Source: Diphasiastrum complanatum
Lineage: Eukaryota; Streptophyta; Lycopodiopsida; Lycopodiales; Lycopodiaceae
Reading direction: 5' to 3'
NCBI GenBank assembly: GCA_029204225.1
Contig: CM055102.1
Span: 24,335,390-24,399,389 of the forward strand
Length of the DNA: 64,000 nt
The notes below the pieces were generated by a model. That model saw only the letters and a program-made list of their open reading frames with translations, had not been told where the DNA came from and ran no database searches. Positions within the stretch are counted from its first letter, which is position 1. Every line of letters starts with the position of its first letter. The position numbers and the translations under genes were made by a program. Positions 51,501 through 61,589 of this stretch are shown here, piece after piece.

Positions 51501-54500
51501 GGTAATCGTCCAAGGCCAAGGTGCCCATATCACTCTCTTTGGCCCGCTCTCTTGTGGAAGGCTCGGCTTCACCCGCATTCGTAGGCCTGGGCGAGAATCT
51601 GCGTGTTTCTGGCGGATCAGCCAGAAAGTCATCTTTGCCACCAACGTCAGTGTTAGTTTCTGGAAGGTCAGGGATGGAGTGATCAGGAGAGAGAGGCACA
51701 TGAACTACAGGTTCAGGAGGAGGCGGGTTTAACAAATTGTACGCCGCACCGGGGGAACTGAGCCGTTGTAGGAACTCGTCCAGTCGGGCTTGTTTCTACT
51801 GTGAATACCTTATGTGTTTTTCATGGTGATTCAATTTGGTAATAAGAAGTTTATGGCACTGTATGCTAATGCTTATTACATAGTGTTTGGTCTGGAATTG
51901 ATTAGTGAAGTGTCTCTAGCCTTCAATCTTGTGATTTGCGCAGATCATAGGAGTATTGTGTGGCTTTCCCTTTATCAGCTGGACCTTTAGATGGGCCCAA
52001 TAATTTGCTAGGAGGTGGTGGAGAGGAGAAGGGTGAAGAAACAGGGTAAGTAGGAACAAATGTTTCAGAAAAATTAAATGAAGAATAAGAATGGGGATTA
52101 AAAATAGGTGGTGGAAGGGAAAAACTCTGGAAGCAGCTTGGGTTCTCAAGCCACCCGATCCCGAACTACCATAGAAGGGTGAAGAAACAGGGTAAGTAGG
52201 AACAAATGTTTCAGAAAAATTAAATGAAGAATAAGAATGGGGATTAAAAATAGGTGGTGGAAGGGAAAAACTCTGGAAGCAGCTTGGGTTCTCAAGCCAC
52301 CCGATCCCGAACTACCATCTACTGGCTGGGTTTGCCCATCCTTATTATCAGCTCCGTCATCTCCATCATCGTCCCGTGGTTTCTTCACAGAAGTACCTGC
52401 TTGGGCCTTGCACGCCGTGTCCCACAGTTGGTGCACCTTGTCCAAGACTTGCTGTAGGGCCTTAGTCATTTCTTCGAGCTGATTCTGGAACTCAAGGATG
52501 ATCTTTCCCTGTTTGGCCACGACATTTTCAAAATTTTTTTTCTCGGCTTCTCGTTCTTGAATTAGCCGCACGTACTTTTCCATCCGCATGGCTGTAGCCT
52601 GTGGGGCCTAGAACTGTATATCCTCGGGCTTGACCAGAGGGGCATCAACTGTCATTGCACCCATCGATCCATCTCGCGCTTGGTCGATCCGGGCCATCTG
52701 GCGCTTCAGTTGTTGTTGAACCTCTTCCAATTTTATCTTCTGCCCGGTCATCACGGATCTTATTTCTTCCGCCTCTTTTTCCTTTTCTTTGGCCAACTTT
52801 TGCTGATGTGCGATCTCTTAGTTCTGGTACTGGATCTTATTTTCGAGCACTTGGTGTTGGCTTACCAACCAATGCATATGGTAGCTTGTTTCGGATAGGC
52901 TGATCATTGAGCGTTTAGCTGCTTCAGAGAGCTTTTCAGGGTTGGTGATGGTTGGGTATTGATCAGGGGTATGAGTTGGTGATGTTAGTCCAAAGAATAG
53001 ACGTTGTGGAGGGAATGAGGGTGGCATTGGAGGGAGTGGAGAGATAATGTTAGTAGAAACAGTGGTGGTGGTGGTTAGTGGAGGGGTCAGACTTCCTCTT
53101 GACTGATCCGCTTTTTCTGGTTCATCATCGCTTATTTCCATCAGGTCCGCAACATCAAAATATAGTGAAGTGTCCGTGAGAACATGGACTTGCTGGGCTT
53201 GTGGTTGGTGGGCCGCTCCCATGTCTTGGGAAATGGTATTCCCCTCTCCCCCCCCCAAATATTGTGCCTTTGGTGAGCTTGGCGGCATCGGGGTTGTAAT
53301 CAAGATGGGGGGAGTGGTGACGTGATCAGGTGGCACCGCTGTGGTATATGTGCCCGTGTCTGGTGCCAAAGAAGATGTTGCTCCATCACCCCCGTCTATG
53401 ATGTGTATGGGTGAGGAGTGTTGCTGTGATGCTGTATCAGAGGTCGAGCTGCCATCTGTCGAGCTGGACGATGCCGAATGAGATGGTGTGGCCTGGCTCG
53501 TGTCGCGTGGTTTCCTTGTGAGTGGCTCTCCCTCAGACTCCGACTCCTCTAATTTTGTGGCATCTGGCGATCTCTTCTTTGCCATGAGCTTTATTCTTCT
53601 CCTTTGCTGGCGTCTTTCGGGCAACGTTGCCTTGGAGCTATCGGCCTCTTTTGTTGCTGAAGATCCTGCTACTGCTGGATCTTGTTGAGATGCTGGTGAT
53701 GTCGGCTGTTTCCGTACCAGCTTGAGGATACTGGTATTCGGCCTTTTTGGTGCTTGCCCTTGTGGCGAAGACTGCCGTGCTCTGGATCGCTTGGACTTCT
53801 TGGACTCAATGGGGATGTCCCAAGCTTTGTCCACAACATGCAGTAGTCCTTGAAGGTGGGGCCCATTGTTCACCTGCGTGAGTGTGAGATCCGTCATTAG
53901 GTACCCAAGTATGGTTGTCGGCTGTTTGTTCTTGATAGTCATGAAGGCAGTTCGAAGCAAACTATGCCCAATCATAAAGATTTTGGGCATGCAGTCGTGA
54001 ATCTGCCATCATGTGGAATAATGACATAGGTACACGCAGGACCTTTGTTCTTGAACGTTGTGTGTACTTGGTTAAGTACGCACACGCAGCTGCTAGTGGT
54101 TGATCATTAATGGCCTCGAGGCGATACCCGTCTTTATTCTTCCATTTTTCCACTGATAAATCAATATTTATTATATACTGTTTGCTCAATCTTTTGGAGC
54201 GTCCTGGTAACAGCATTTGGGCCTCGAGGGAATTCGAATGTATGCAAGTCTGCCGCCGCAAAATATATATTGTAGACATAGTTCATGTTGGGAGGAACTA
54301 TGAATTGGCAAGACCTTGCAATGACATTGTAATTGGCGTACGCCATATGCAGCAAGTATGGATACCCAGCCAGGACAGGAACTTGGAACTCAATCGCCTT
54401 GAAAAAGTGTTGTGTCTGCTGGTTCCAAGCATCTCTTGAATATCCAGCTTGCCCACCTGGATGTCGATCTTATTTGTATCTGGGTCTTCTGAACTGGAAC

Positions 54501-54516
54501 TTTGATTGGAGGACAT
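51490..54516 (-). pseudogene. Long antisense ORF of E1, unknown protein
   Basis: Minus-strand frames 54516-54400, 54355-54161, 54279-53962, 53990-52818, 52796-52608 and 52589-52300 form one broken protein of roughly 700 residues, intact over 390 codons. The N-terminal third looks globular (ARSCQFIVPPNMNYVYNIYF, PLAAACAYLTKYTQRSRTK, HSLLRTAFMTIKNKQ). A Lys/Arg-rich and Ser/Pro/Thr-rich middle follows, then a predicted coiled coil (EKEKEAEEIRSVMTGQKIK; FQNQLEEMTKALQQVLDKV). I do not recognise the family. Antisense extra ORFs between pol and the 3' LTR are known in Tat-type gypsy elements, and this could be one. Confidence 0.6.
52028..52318. repeat. Tandem duplication, 146 bp x2, in E1
   Basis: Copies 52028-52173 and 52174-52318 both run from GAAGGGTGAAGAAACAGGG to CCCGAACTACCAT without visible differences. 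It lies at the 3' end of the antisense ORF. Confidence 0.92.
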
Positions 54517-54519
54517 GTT

Positions 54520-55375
54520 GGAAAACTGGAAATACAGTGTTCTGGAAAAATTGGTTGGGTTGAGATTGGAAACAAAGTTAACAGTGGTTTCGGCTCGGTT
54601 GAGAAGGTGACTGATGTTTCGGCTCGGTCGAGGGTGTGACTGGAGGCGTCGGTCGAGATGGAAGTGAGAATGTGTGCAAAGTGGAGGTGTGTGAAAATGG
54701 TGTGTTTGTAAGAAAAGAAATCTATAGAGTGAGGTTGGAATGGTAGAGTAGAAAGGGTGAAGTAGAATGGCTCAAAGAGACAGGATGTGTAGATGCCGGT
54801 GGAGTATGGGAAGGTTGGAAAGATGGAAATGATGGATGACTGTGGAACCAGAATGTTGTAGGTGGTGAAGGAAGTGGAAAAACCAAGAGTTCGTGAGAAT
54901 GATGATGATGTTCTCAATAGTGTAACGAGAACGTGATTTGTGCTCGCGCGACACTACCCCTCATGTGCGAGAAGTTTCACAAAAATGGTTCGTATACGTT
55001 TGTGTGTTGGGTACTTTGGAGATCAATTGCACATGAGCCAAAGGCCCTGGCAACTTGATCTCTTGTGGAATCGATTTCGGCGGATAACATTTGTTATCTA
55101 GATAAAGGAGTACATGTTCATCCGTTAGTTGAACATCATTCATCGAAAGAATACCTTCTTCCTAGGTTCTCCTGGGCACCAAGCAATGGAAATTGGGTCG
55201 ATCATAAGGGGAATGATGGGTGTATCAATGTCTATAGAAATTGGGAGAAGATACACTTCTTCTGCAGCGGTTTCGATACGACATCTGTTGGAATCAGCAC
55301 AGTCCACAGTGGCCAGTGCTTGACCCCAATTTATTATGTCTGTTGATCTGGTATAGTGGCCTTTCGGTTGGATCG
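54520..55375. other. E1 internal spacer
   Basis: Contains a 60-codon minus-strand frame at 55143-54961 (DEHVLLYLDNKCYPPKSIP) of unknown origin and no other recognisable coding sequence. Confidence 0.4.
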
Positions 55376-55465
55376 GGACCCGGTTTCCAGAGAGGAAACC
55401 ACCTAAGAAGAAGTAAAGAAACAAAAGATCCGTGTTCACAGATTCTTTGCTGGAATCTGTGAACA
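55376..55465 (+). repeat. 3' LTR remnant of gypsy E1
   Basis: ACCCGGTTTCCAGAGAGG ... GGAATCTGTGAACA matches the last ~90 bp of the 5' LTR closely. Sequence left of it diverges, so most of this LTR has been lost or replaced. Confidence 0.75.
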
Positions 55466-56060
55466 ATGACATAAAAGGAAAAGGTATGGTACAAGTCCAA
55501 CTGTCTTCAGGCAAGATTGATGAGATAAAAAATGTCTTATGTGTTCCTAATTCAAAGAATAATCTACTTTCTATCTCAGCTATCAGTAAGCAGCATATGA
55601 TTGCTGAATTCAATGAGAAACAACATCTCATCAAGGATAAGAAGAGGAATAATGAAGTCATAGCCGAAGGAGTACGTTAGTAGGTATCGAAAATATACAA
55701 TGTGGTTATTGGTCTTCCAAACATTGTTCCTTCTAACAAAGTTTATGAAGGATGTGTTATGGCTAAGCATCATCATCGAAAATTTTAAAAGAGTAGCTTT
55801 TGAGCCAAAGTTATTTTGAAGCTTATTCATACATATCTTTGTGGCTTATGCGAAATTCAATGGATAAGGGAAGCACGTTATTTTATGACTTCTGTTGATA
55901 ATTATTCTAGGAAGATTTGCGTTCATTTTCTAAAGAATAAGAGTGATGCTTTAAAGAACTTCACTTGGTTTAAAGCATTTGTGGAAAAGCAAACAGGGAA
56001 GCCGATCAAGATCCTACATTAAAATATCTTTCAACAAAACTTGATGAATTTTACAGGCAT
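55466..56060 (+). pseudogene. Copia F: protease end and integrase start
   Basis: After the ATGAC duplication the protease resumes (DIKGKGMVQVQLSSGKIDE, KNVLCVPNSKNNLLSIS). Through several stops it reaches the integrase (YFMTSVDNYSRKICVHFLKN, FKAFVEKQTGKPIKIL). It fades by about 56060. Confidence 0.82.
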
Positions 56061-56698
56061 GATTGCACTATTGTTTCATGTGTGATGGGTAGCGATGTGG
56101 ATCCACATGTATCGTTCTTGTGCAGGTTTGATACATCATTTACTGTGGTGATATGATCTCTGAAGCTCTGAGCTAAGTGTATCTTGGTTCTGCGAACAAG
56201 GTTAGTAAACAAACTTCCATGTCATTTCAATGATCAAATCATCTTGTAGTGGTATTATGGTTTCATCTTTTCCCACAAAGAATAATGTGCTGATTTTGTG
56301 TTTTTAAATTGAGTACGTGAAGTGTAGCCGTCGGGTTCGAACGTCTTCCGAAGATTGTCGAGTCGATGGTGTCGATCATTGACTATCGAAGGATTGTCGA
56401 GTCGAGGGATTGTCGACTATCGAAGGGATCCAACTCTCGAGAGAGGTGACTCTTTGGCATTCCTTTGACTTATTCGGTTGACTTTGTGTAGTGTCTCAAA
56501 CTTGTCTTGAATTTGCGTGTATTTTGCAGGTTCTTCATCTGCAACATGCTCCCGAGTAAATAACCGGGTCTGGGACTCTGTTGTGGATACTTGAAAGAAA
56601 AAGATGGTAATGTATACAAAGGCAACTGGATCGAATGGGGTTTGAAGTGGAATTAAAATTCCAACATCCACCCCCCCTCCAAAAACACTTTGTTTGAC

Positions 56699-56700
<2 letters not shown>
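56061..56700. other. Unassigned, short direct repeats
   Basis: No gene. Near 56348-56430 the units GATTGTCGAGTCGA and GACTATCGAAGG each occur twice. Confidence 0.45.

Positions 56701-56743
<43 letters not shown>
56701..56743. repeat. (CT)n microsatellite, 43 bp
   Basis: Perfect CT dinucleotides. LINE copy 1 begins directly at its end. Confidence 0.95.
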
Positions 56744-56746
<3 letters not shown>

Positions 56747-57894
56747 CAGAGAGTTCAGGATCTACCAGATGCAGACACGAGGTATACACGGGCCTCACTT
56801 GCCTCCTCACACTTCCTTCATGACTAGGGCTACCGACTGTCGTGGTTCTCACAGGCATCCCATTTCCTCCTTGATTCCTTTGGCATATCCATCACAGAGC
56901 TCCCCTCAGGCACCCACCAGTATATCAAGCGCTTCTTATATAGAGCATACCTCGACCGTACTTGGAGGCGACAACTAGGGGTTAAACCCGCCTATTACTA
57001 GACTCACTTCATGGAGCTTGACATAGTAGGGTTCCCAGTTTTGCCACACTATTTGGACTCGGGATTGTCACACAACCTCAGATTTACATTGGGACAGCTC
57101 CGCGTATCATCACATCAGTTGGCTATTGAGACTGGGAGATTCCAGGGTACCCCGAGAGAGGAGCGGATTTGTCAGTTTTGTTTCCTGAATGAGGTGGAGT
57201 CAAAGGAGCACTTTATCTTTAGATGCCCAGTGTATTACGAGATCAGAGGGAGATATCACTGTCTGTTTCGTGATTCGCCTGTCACCCTACGATCCCTCCC
57301 AGCCTATGAGGACTCTCGATGCGCCGCTCTCATGATACGAGAGATGTTTATTCTACGACAGAGCCTATGTCAGACAGCCCAGCGGAGTCATATTTCTCAG
57401 CCGCAGATCACTTCTTTCTTCTCCAGGAGAAGAGGACGAGACTTAGTATCTGATGAGGATGAGGATGATGGAGACTTACATGCCCACCGAGATCAGAGAC
57501 AATGTTCCACTCATACTCATGTTGCTGCACGAGCTACCCGACTTATCATGAGGAGACCTCATCTTCCTAGATGACATCATCGACCACCAGCAGTCCTTCA
57601 TGCTGCATCCCGTATTACATCCTTTTATAGCATCAGCGAGACAGGGGATGATAGTGTCATACCGTATTCATGATAGTTCGCAGTATATATGCTCCCAAAT
57701 GTTTCATATATCATCGCATCCTTTTCAGTTTCAGCTTTTAGTTTCAAATCATAGCTGTTAGATCTGTATTTCTATTATAGTCTTGGAGACGTTTCATACG
57801 CTCCTATAGTTACCACATACTTGACATGTACATTTACTAGTCTTATATGCCTTTTGGCATGGAAAAGACATTAATAAAGCTTTCTTTCTCTCTT
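56742..57894 (+). mobile_element. LINE copy 1 (5' truncated)
   Basis: Homology to the C-terminal part of LINE copy 2 begins right after the (CT)n tract (RVQDLPDADTR..., SITELPSGTHQYIKRF). It continues through LRFTLGQLRVSSHQLAIETG and the CQFC ... HFIFRCPVY finger. Stops are at about 56809 and 56999. The 3' UTR ends AATAAAGC followed by pyrimidines, then another CT tract. There is no poly(A) tail. Confidence 0.88.
57011..57574 (+). pseudogene. LINE copy 1: C-terminal end of the RT protein
   Basis: The frame encodes the post-RT domain with a CCHC-type finger (C-x2-C near ICQFC, then EHFIFRCPVYYEIRGRYHC). It is extended by a basic/acidic tail (RRRGRDLVSDEDEDDG) that copy 2 lacks in frame. Such a finger is typical of non-LTR elements that bind nucleic acid during target-primed integration. 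Confidence 0.8.
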
Positions 57895-57924
57895 CCTTCT
57901 CTCTCTCTCTCTCTCTCTCTCTCT
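57895..57924. repeat. (CT)n tract between LINE copies 1 and 2
   Basis: CT repeats directly join the 3' end of copy 1 to the truncated 5' end of copy 2. Confidence 0.95.
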
Positions 57925-58133
57925 ACCTTCCGCATTATACCTCCTACCATTTCTAATCACTCCCTCCTACTCATAGTACCACAGTCACAACACACCATCC
58001 CACTCATCACCATCGCCCGGTTTTCTCTCCATCTGGTTTTCCCCTTTACACCGAGTCCCTAGTTACTTTTCTCCAAGACTTCCCCTTCACCTCCTCAGTT
58101 GACCAACAAGCTATCTTTTTATCTCAATCTCTT

Positions 58134-58661
58134 TTGCAATCTGCCACTACTGCCTATCCTTCGAAAACCTTTCCTTCGCATAAACGCACTCACAACAAAT
58201 GGTATGATACAGAGTGCTTCTCATTGCATAAACAAGTTGTATACGCTAGATACCACTCTCCTCACACCCTAGCCTTGAAACAAAAAGAATATCACAAAGT
58301 GACTCTGAAAAAAAAAGACAGCTTATCTCCAGTCCTTGGGACAAAAACTTGTTGATGCTATGCCTCCCCATCCTCCCATTTCTTTTGGCGGATGTTCTCT
58401 AAAAACCCTTATAAACCCGCTCCTATTGCTATTGAATCATGGATAAATTATGCTAGTAAGCTTTATACAGTTGACTCTCTTTCCATTTCTCTTTCCCCAC
58501 GCCCTGAATTCACCCTCTTTACCCCGTCCATGGTTGAAAACGCCATCCAAAATGGTCAAACCCAAAAAGCCACTGATGTTGACCTCCTAAGTTGGAACTT
58601 TTACACCCTATCCTCAAAGCCGGGGATCCTTCGATTGTCGACAAGTACTGCACTATTATGA
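58134..58661 (+). pseudogene. LINE copy 2: linker between endonuclease and RT
   Basis: HNKWYDTECFSLHKQVVYAR matches the minus-strand LINE at 49.2 kb. A stop at 58353 and a frame change follow, then INYASKLYTVDSLSIS and KATDVDLLSW. There the sequence jumps, deleting about 35 residues relative to the 48.6 kb copy. Confidence 0.75.
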
Positions 58662-60376
58662 TCAGTCATACTATGGCCAAGCTATATGGATCCGTTTTAC
58701 AGACTATTGTCAGCTCACGGGCAGAGACAAACGGGTTACATGCTATGGGACAGGCAGGTTTTCGCGCTGGCTACTCCACGGCTGACCAGATATTCATCTT
58801 GAGATGCATTATTGAGGAGGCTAAGTTCAGGAAGCAGAGGGTTTATTGTTGCTTTGTGGATTTCCACAAAGCCTTTGATTCTGTTCCGAGACACCTTTTA
58901 CTCCAGCGCTTAGCATCGCTTGGCATTTCTCAGGAGATCATTGCTGCTATCGTCACATTGTATGAGAGAGTGCTGGCCCGTTTTCGAGATGGTGATGGAT
59001 GGTCCTCTTACAATCATAGTACAGTGGGAGTTAAGCAAGGATGTCCTTTGTCCCCTACTCTCTTTGCTCTATATATTGATGATCTTGAGCGGATTATTAG
59101 GGAGGAGGGTGGAGATGGCTGTCCGTTAGCAGATATGATTATCCCTATTCTACTGTATGCGGATGACGTGATACTTCTATCGAGATCCGCATCTGGGCTT
59201 CAGCAGCACCTTGATGCTTTATATACTTTCTGCCAGACATGGGGTTTGATAATGAACATTGGTAAGACTAAGGTCATGGTGTTCAACACCAATCGACAAC
59301 ATATGAGAGACACAATGTTCTACTATGATGGGCTTCCACTGGAGATAGTAGCCTCTTATACTTACTCAGGTGTCCATTTGACTGGTCCATTGCTCACTTT
59401 TAGACCAGCTGCACTATCTAGGCTCCGCAAGGGGCACTATGCTCTTGTCCAGATGGAGAGGTTTTCCTCTATTTACTATGTACATGATCCTGATACGCGC
59501 TGTCGCCTTTTTTCTGCCATTGTCTCTCCGATGGCTCTATATTCAGCAGAGACGTGGTGTCCTGGCTTGTCCAGAGATACTTGGAGTGATATTTCACGTT
59601 TGCAGATCCTTATGCTTAGCTGGATGATCCGTGCGAAGCAATCAGTTCCCCATGATATCATACTGGCAGAGTTTGCCTCACCACCACTGATTGTCGAGGC
59701 TATATTTCGGATTATCACATTCATTCATAGAGTCTTGGAGCTTGATTCATCCAGATATGTTGCTACAGCTTTCACATCCTCTCACACTCTAGCTAGTCAG
59801 CAGGCTAAGTCCTCATGGTTTCAGTGTGTTTCTGACCTTTTGAGTAGGTGGGGTTTATCTATATCTGATCTCCCGAATGGGACACACGCATATATCCGTC
59901 AGCAGATTTACAGAGCTTACATCAGCATAGTGTGGTCTCACCCAGATCCAGCACGGGTCAAGCTTCATTTTTATCACACTCATCTTCTTCAACTTGATGT
60001 TTCCGGGCTTCCCATTTGGCCGGGTTATTTGTCTCAGACGTTATCTTTTGGCCTGCGTTACCGTCTTGGTCAGTTTAGGGTCTCTTCTCACCAGCTTGCT
60101 ATTGAGACAGGCAGATACCCAGACACACCTAGACCGCTACGGATTTGTCAGTGCTGCTCTTTACAGGAGATTGAGGATGAGTTCCATTTTATTTTCCGAT
60201 ATCCAGCCTACTGTGAGATCAGAGGCAGATACCATTGCTTATACAGAGATACTCCAATTACACTTGCTTCTTTCCTTGCCTTCTCAGAAGCGAGATGTGT
60301 TGGTTTATTATTGCGAGAGATGTTTACTCTGAGATCTTCCTTTTTATTGGATGTTTATGATGTGGATCATAGCTAG
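58592..60376 (+). CDS. LINE copy 2 reverse transcriptase (594 codons intact)
   Basis: The frame is open for 594 codons. RT landmarks are GQAGFRAGYSTADQIF, the A-box VDFHKAFDSVPR, GVKQGCPLSPTLFALYIDD and the catalytic LLYADDVILLS (YADD near 59156-59167). The C-terminal finger reads CQCCSLQEIEDEFHFIF, with one cysteine changed to tyrosine in FRYPAY (copy 1 has FRCPVY). All RT motifs look intact, but the upstream deletion and missing endonuclease make the copy non-autonomous. The start given is the first ATG, within the deletion-shortened RT, and is not the native start. The clade cannot be set by eye; the finger and non-poly(A) tail do not look like typical plant L1. Confidence 0.9.
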   Translation: MELLHPILKAGDPSIVDKYCTIMISHTMAKLYGSVLQTIVSSRAETNGLHAMGQAGFRAGYSTADQIFILRCIIEEAKFRKQRVYCCFVDFHKAFDSVPRHLLLQRLASLGISQEIIAAIVTLYERVLARFRDGDGWSSYNHSTVGVKQGCPLSPTLFALYIDDLERIIREEGGDGCPLADMIIPILLYADDVILLSRSASGLQQHLDALYTFCQTWGLIMNIGKTKVMVFNTNRQHMRDTMFYYDGLPLEIVASYTYSGVHLTGPLLTFRPAALSRLRKGHYALVQMERFSSIYYVHDPDTRCRLFSAIVSPMALYSAETWCPGLSRDTWSDISRLQILMLSWMIRAKQSVPHDIILAEFASPPLIVEAIFRIITFIHRVLELDSSRYVATAFTSSHTLASQQAKSSWFQCVSDLLSRWGLSISDLPNGTHAYIRQQIYRAYISIVWSHPDPARVKLHFYHTHLLQLDVSGLPIWPGYLSQTLSFGLRYRLGQFRVSSHQLAIETGRYPDTPRPLRICQCCSLQEIEDEFHFIFRYPAYCEIRGRYHCLYRDTPITLASFLAFSEARCVGLLLREMFTLRSSFLLDVYDVDHS

Positions 60377-60748
60377 TCCCACATTACGCACTTTTTCCAG
60401 AAGAGGGATAGAGATGAGACTTCTGACAGTGAGATAGACATTCCAGTACGACGACCGAAGCTCCAGCATCCTCTCACGTAGTTTTTTATATCCACTTAGC
60501 CAGTTAGCTTACTTATTTCAGTTTTCTCTTTCCCTCTGTGTAGCTGGTGGTTAAGCTACTGATATTGTACCCTCAACAGAGCTGGAGGTTAACCTTTGTT
60601 TTTCTCTCTGTTTTCTAGTGCTGGTTTAGTTGTTAGGAATAAGTCCTACATGGACAATGCTCCTTCTTTTTTGATGTACTTTCTACTTGTCTTATGTGCC
60701 CTCGGGTACTTGACAGACATTAATATATATAATTCTAATTCTAATTCT

Positions 60749-60751
<3 letters not shown>

Positions 60752-60800
<49 letters not shown>
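60752..60800. repeat. (CT)n tract between LINE copies 2 and 3
   Basis: About 49 bp of CT repeats follow the AATTCTAATTCT tail of copy 2 and precede the 5' end of copy 3. Confidence 0.95.
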
Positions 60801-60801
<1 letters not shown>

Positions 60802-61583
60802 GCGGTTTCAGCCGCGATGGTTCTCTCTCTAGCCGCGATGGCTTCCTTCTAGATGCCTACTGCCAGCACTCCATCCTTCCCCTATGGCTCCACGAAAAAG
60901 GGGAGGAGGTAACTCCCCCCACTCTATCACGCCCTGCTGGTCCGCAAGCTTCTGATCCGTGCCCTGCTGGCCTGGAATCCATTTCCATCACAGTTGCACC
61001 TGCTCCTGCCATCGTACCTGCTTCCATTACATCTAATCCACGCCCTGCTGACCCGGAATCCATCTCCATCGCTGTTGTACCTGCTCCTGCCATCGCATCT
61101 GCATCTGTTGCACCTACCTTCGATCCACCTTCACCTTCAATTCCGGTTGCAATCCCTATTTCTCCGTCAAATCCTCTTCTCACTAATAGTGAATCCATTA
61201 TAGCTGACCCTTTGATCCCGAATACCTCAGAAGAGGAGTCACGGGTGCCTCCAGCCTTTATGAACTCCGTCATTCGTGCAGATCAGTTACGTTCATATGA
61301 ATATCTCAACGACCATCGAAAAACACTTCTTTCTCTTGAAGCTACAATCCAAGTTGTTCAAACTCATCTTCAGAAACTAGATTCGTCTATCGATGATCTC
61401 AAGAAAGAAGTTATAGCCATCAAACTCGAAGCTTCCTCTCATTCGACTACGTTAGCTAAGATCCAACAACTTGAAAGTCAAGTGGAACAGCATCATACCG
61501 CTGTCCGATCCTGGGCAGATGTGCTTAAAGGTGCTAATATTGCTGTTCCCTGGATGGAACCTAGGATAATCAAACGAATGTAA
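60801..61583 (+). mobile_element. LINE copy 3: 5' end with ORF1, 3' part lost
   Basis: It begins AGCGGTTTCAGCCGCGATGG right after (CT)n. A start at 60884 (MAPRKRGGG) shifts frame in a C-run near 60915 and continues to 61583. The protein has a Pro/Ala/Ser-rich N-terminal region with a repeated PAPAI motif, then a coiled coil (LLSLEATIQVVQTHLQKLD; IQQLESQVEQHH) and a terminal SWADVLKG. This is the usual layout of LINE ORF1, a nucleic-acid chaperone. It is cut at 61583 by copia sequence. Belonging to the same family as copies 1 and 2 is inferred from position. Confidence 0.65.
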
Positions 61584-61589
61584 CAAGTT

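Larger units (their letters stand above)
49566..55465 (+). mobile_element. Gypsy derivative E1 (5.9 kb): gag plus antisense ORF, no pol
   Basis: The element starts TGTTAGCAG at 49566 and ends GAATCTGTGAACA at 55465, with target duplication ATGAC at 49561-49565 and 55466-55470. The 5' LTR is 1160 bp, but only its last ~90 bp can be matched at the 3' end. Inside are a gypsy gag (plus) and a long minus-strand ORF. No protease, RT or integrase is present, so it would depend on another element. It splits copia F. Confidence 0.85.
57925..60751 (+). mobile_element. LINE copy 2 (5' truncated in endonuclease)
   Basis: It begins inside the endonuclease domain (ISNHSLLLIVP, family SDHxxL). It continues with the linker, RT and finger, and ends with three ATTCTA-type repeats at about 60728-60750 followed by (CT)n. 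There is no poly(A). A 5' truncation is usual for non-LTR insertions. Confidence 0.9.
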
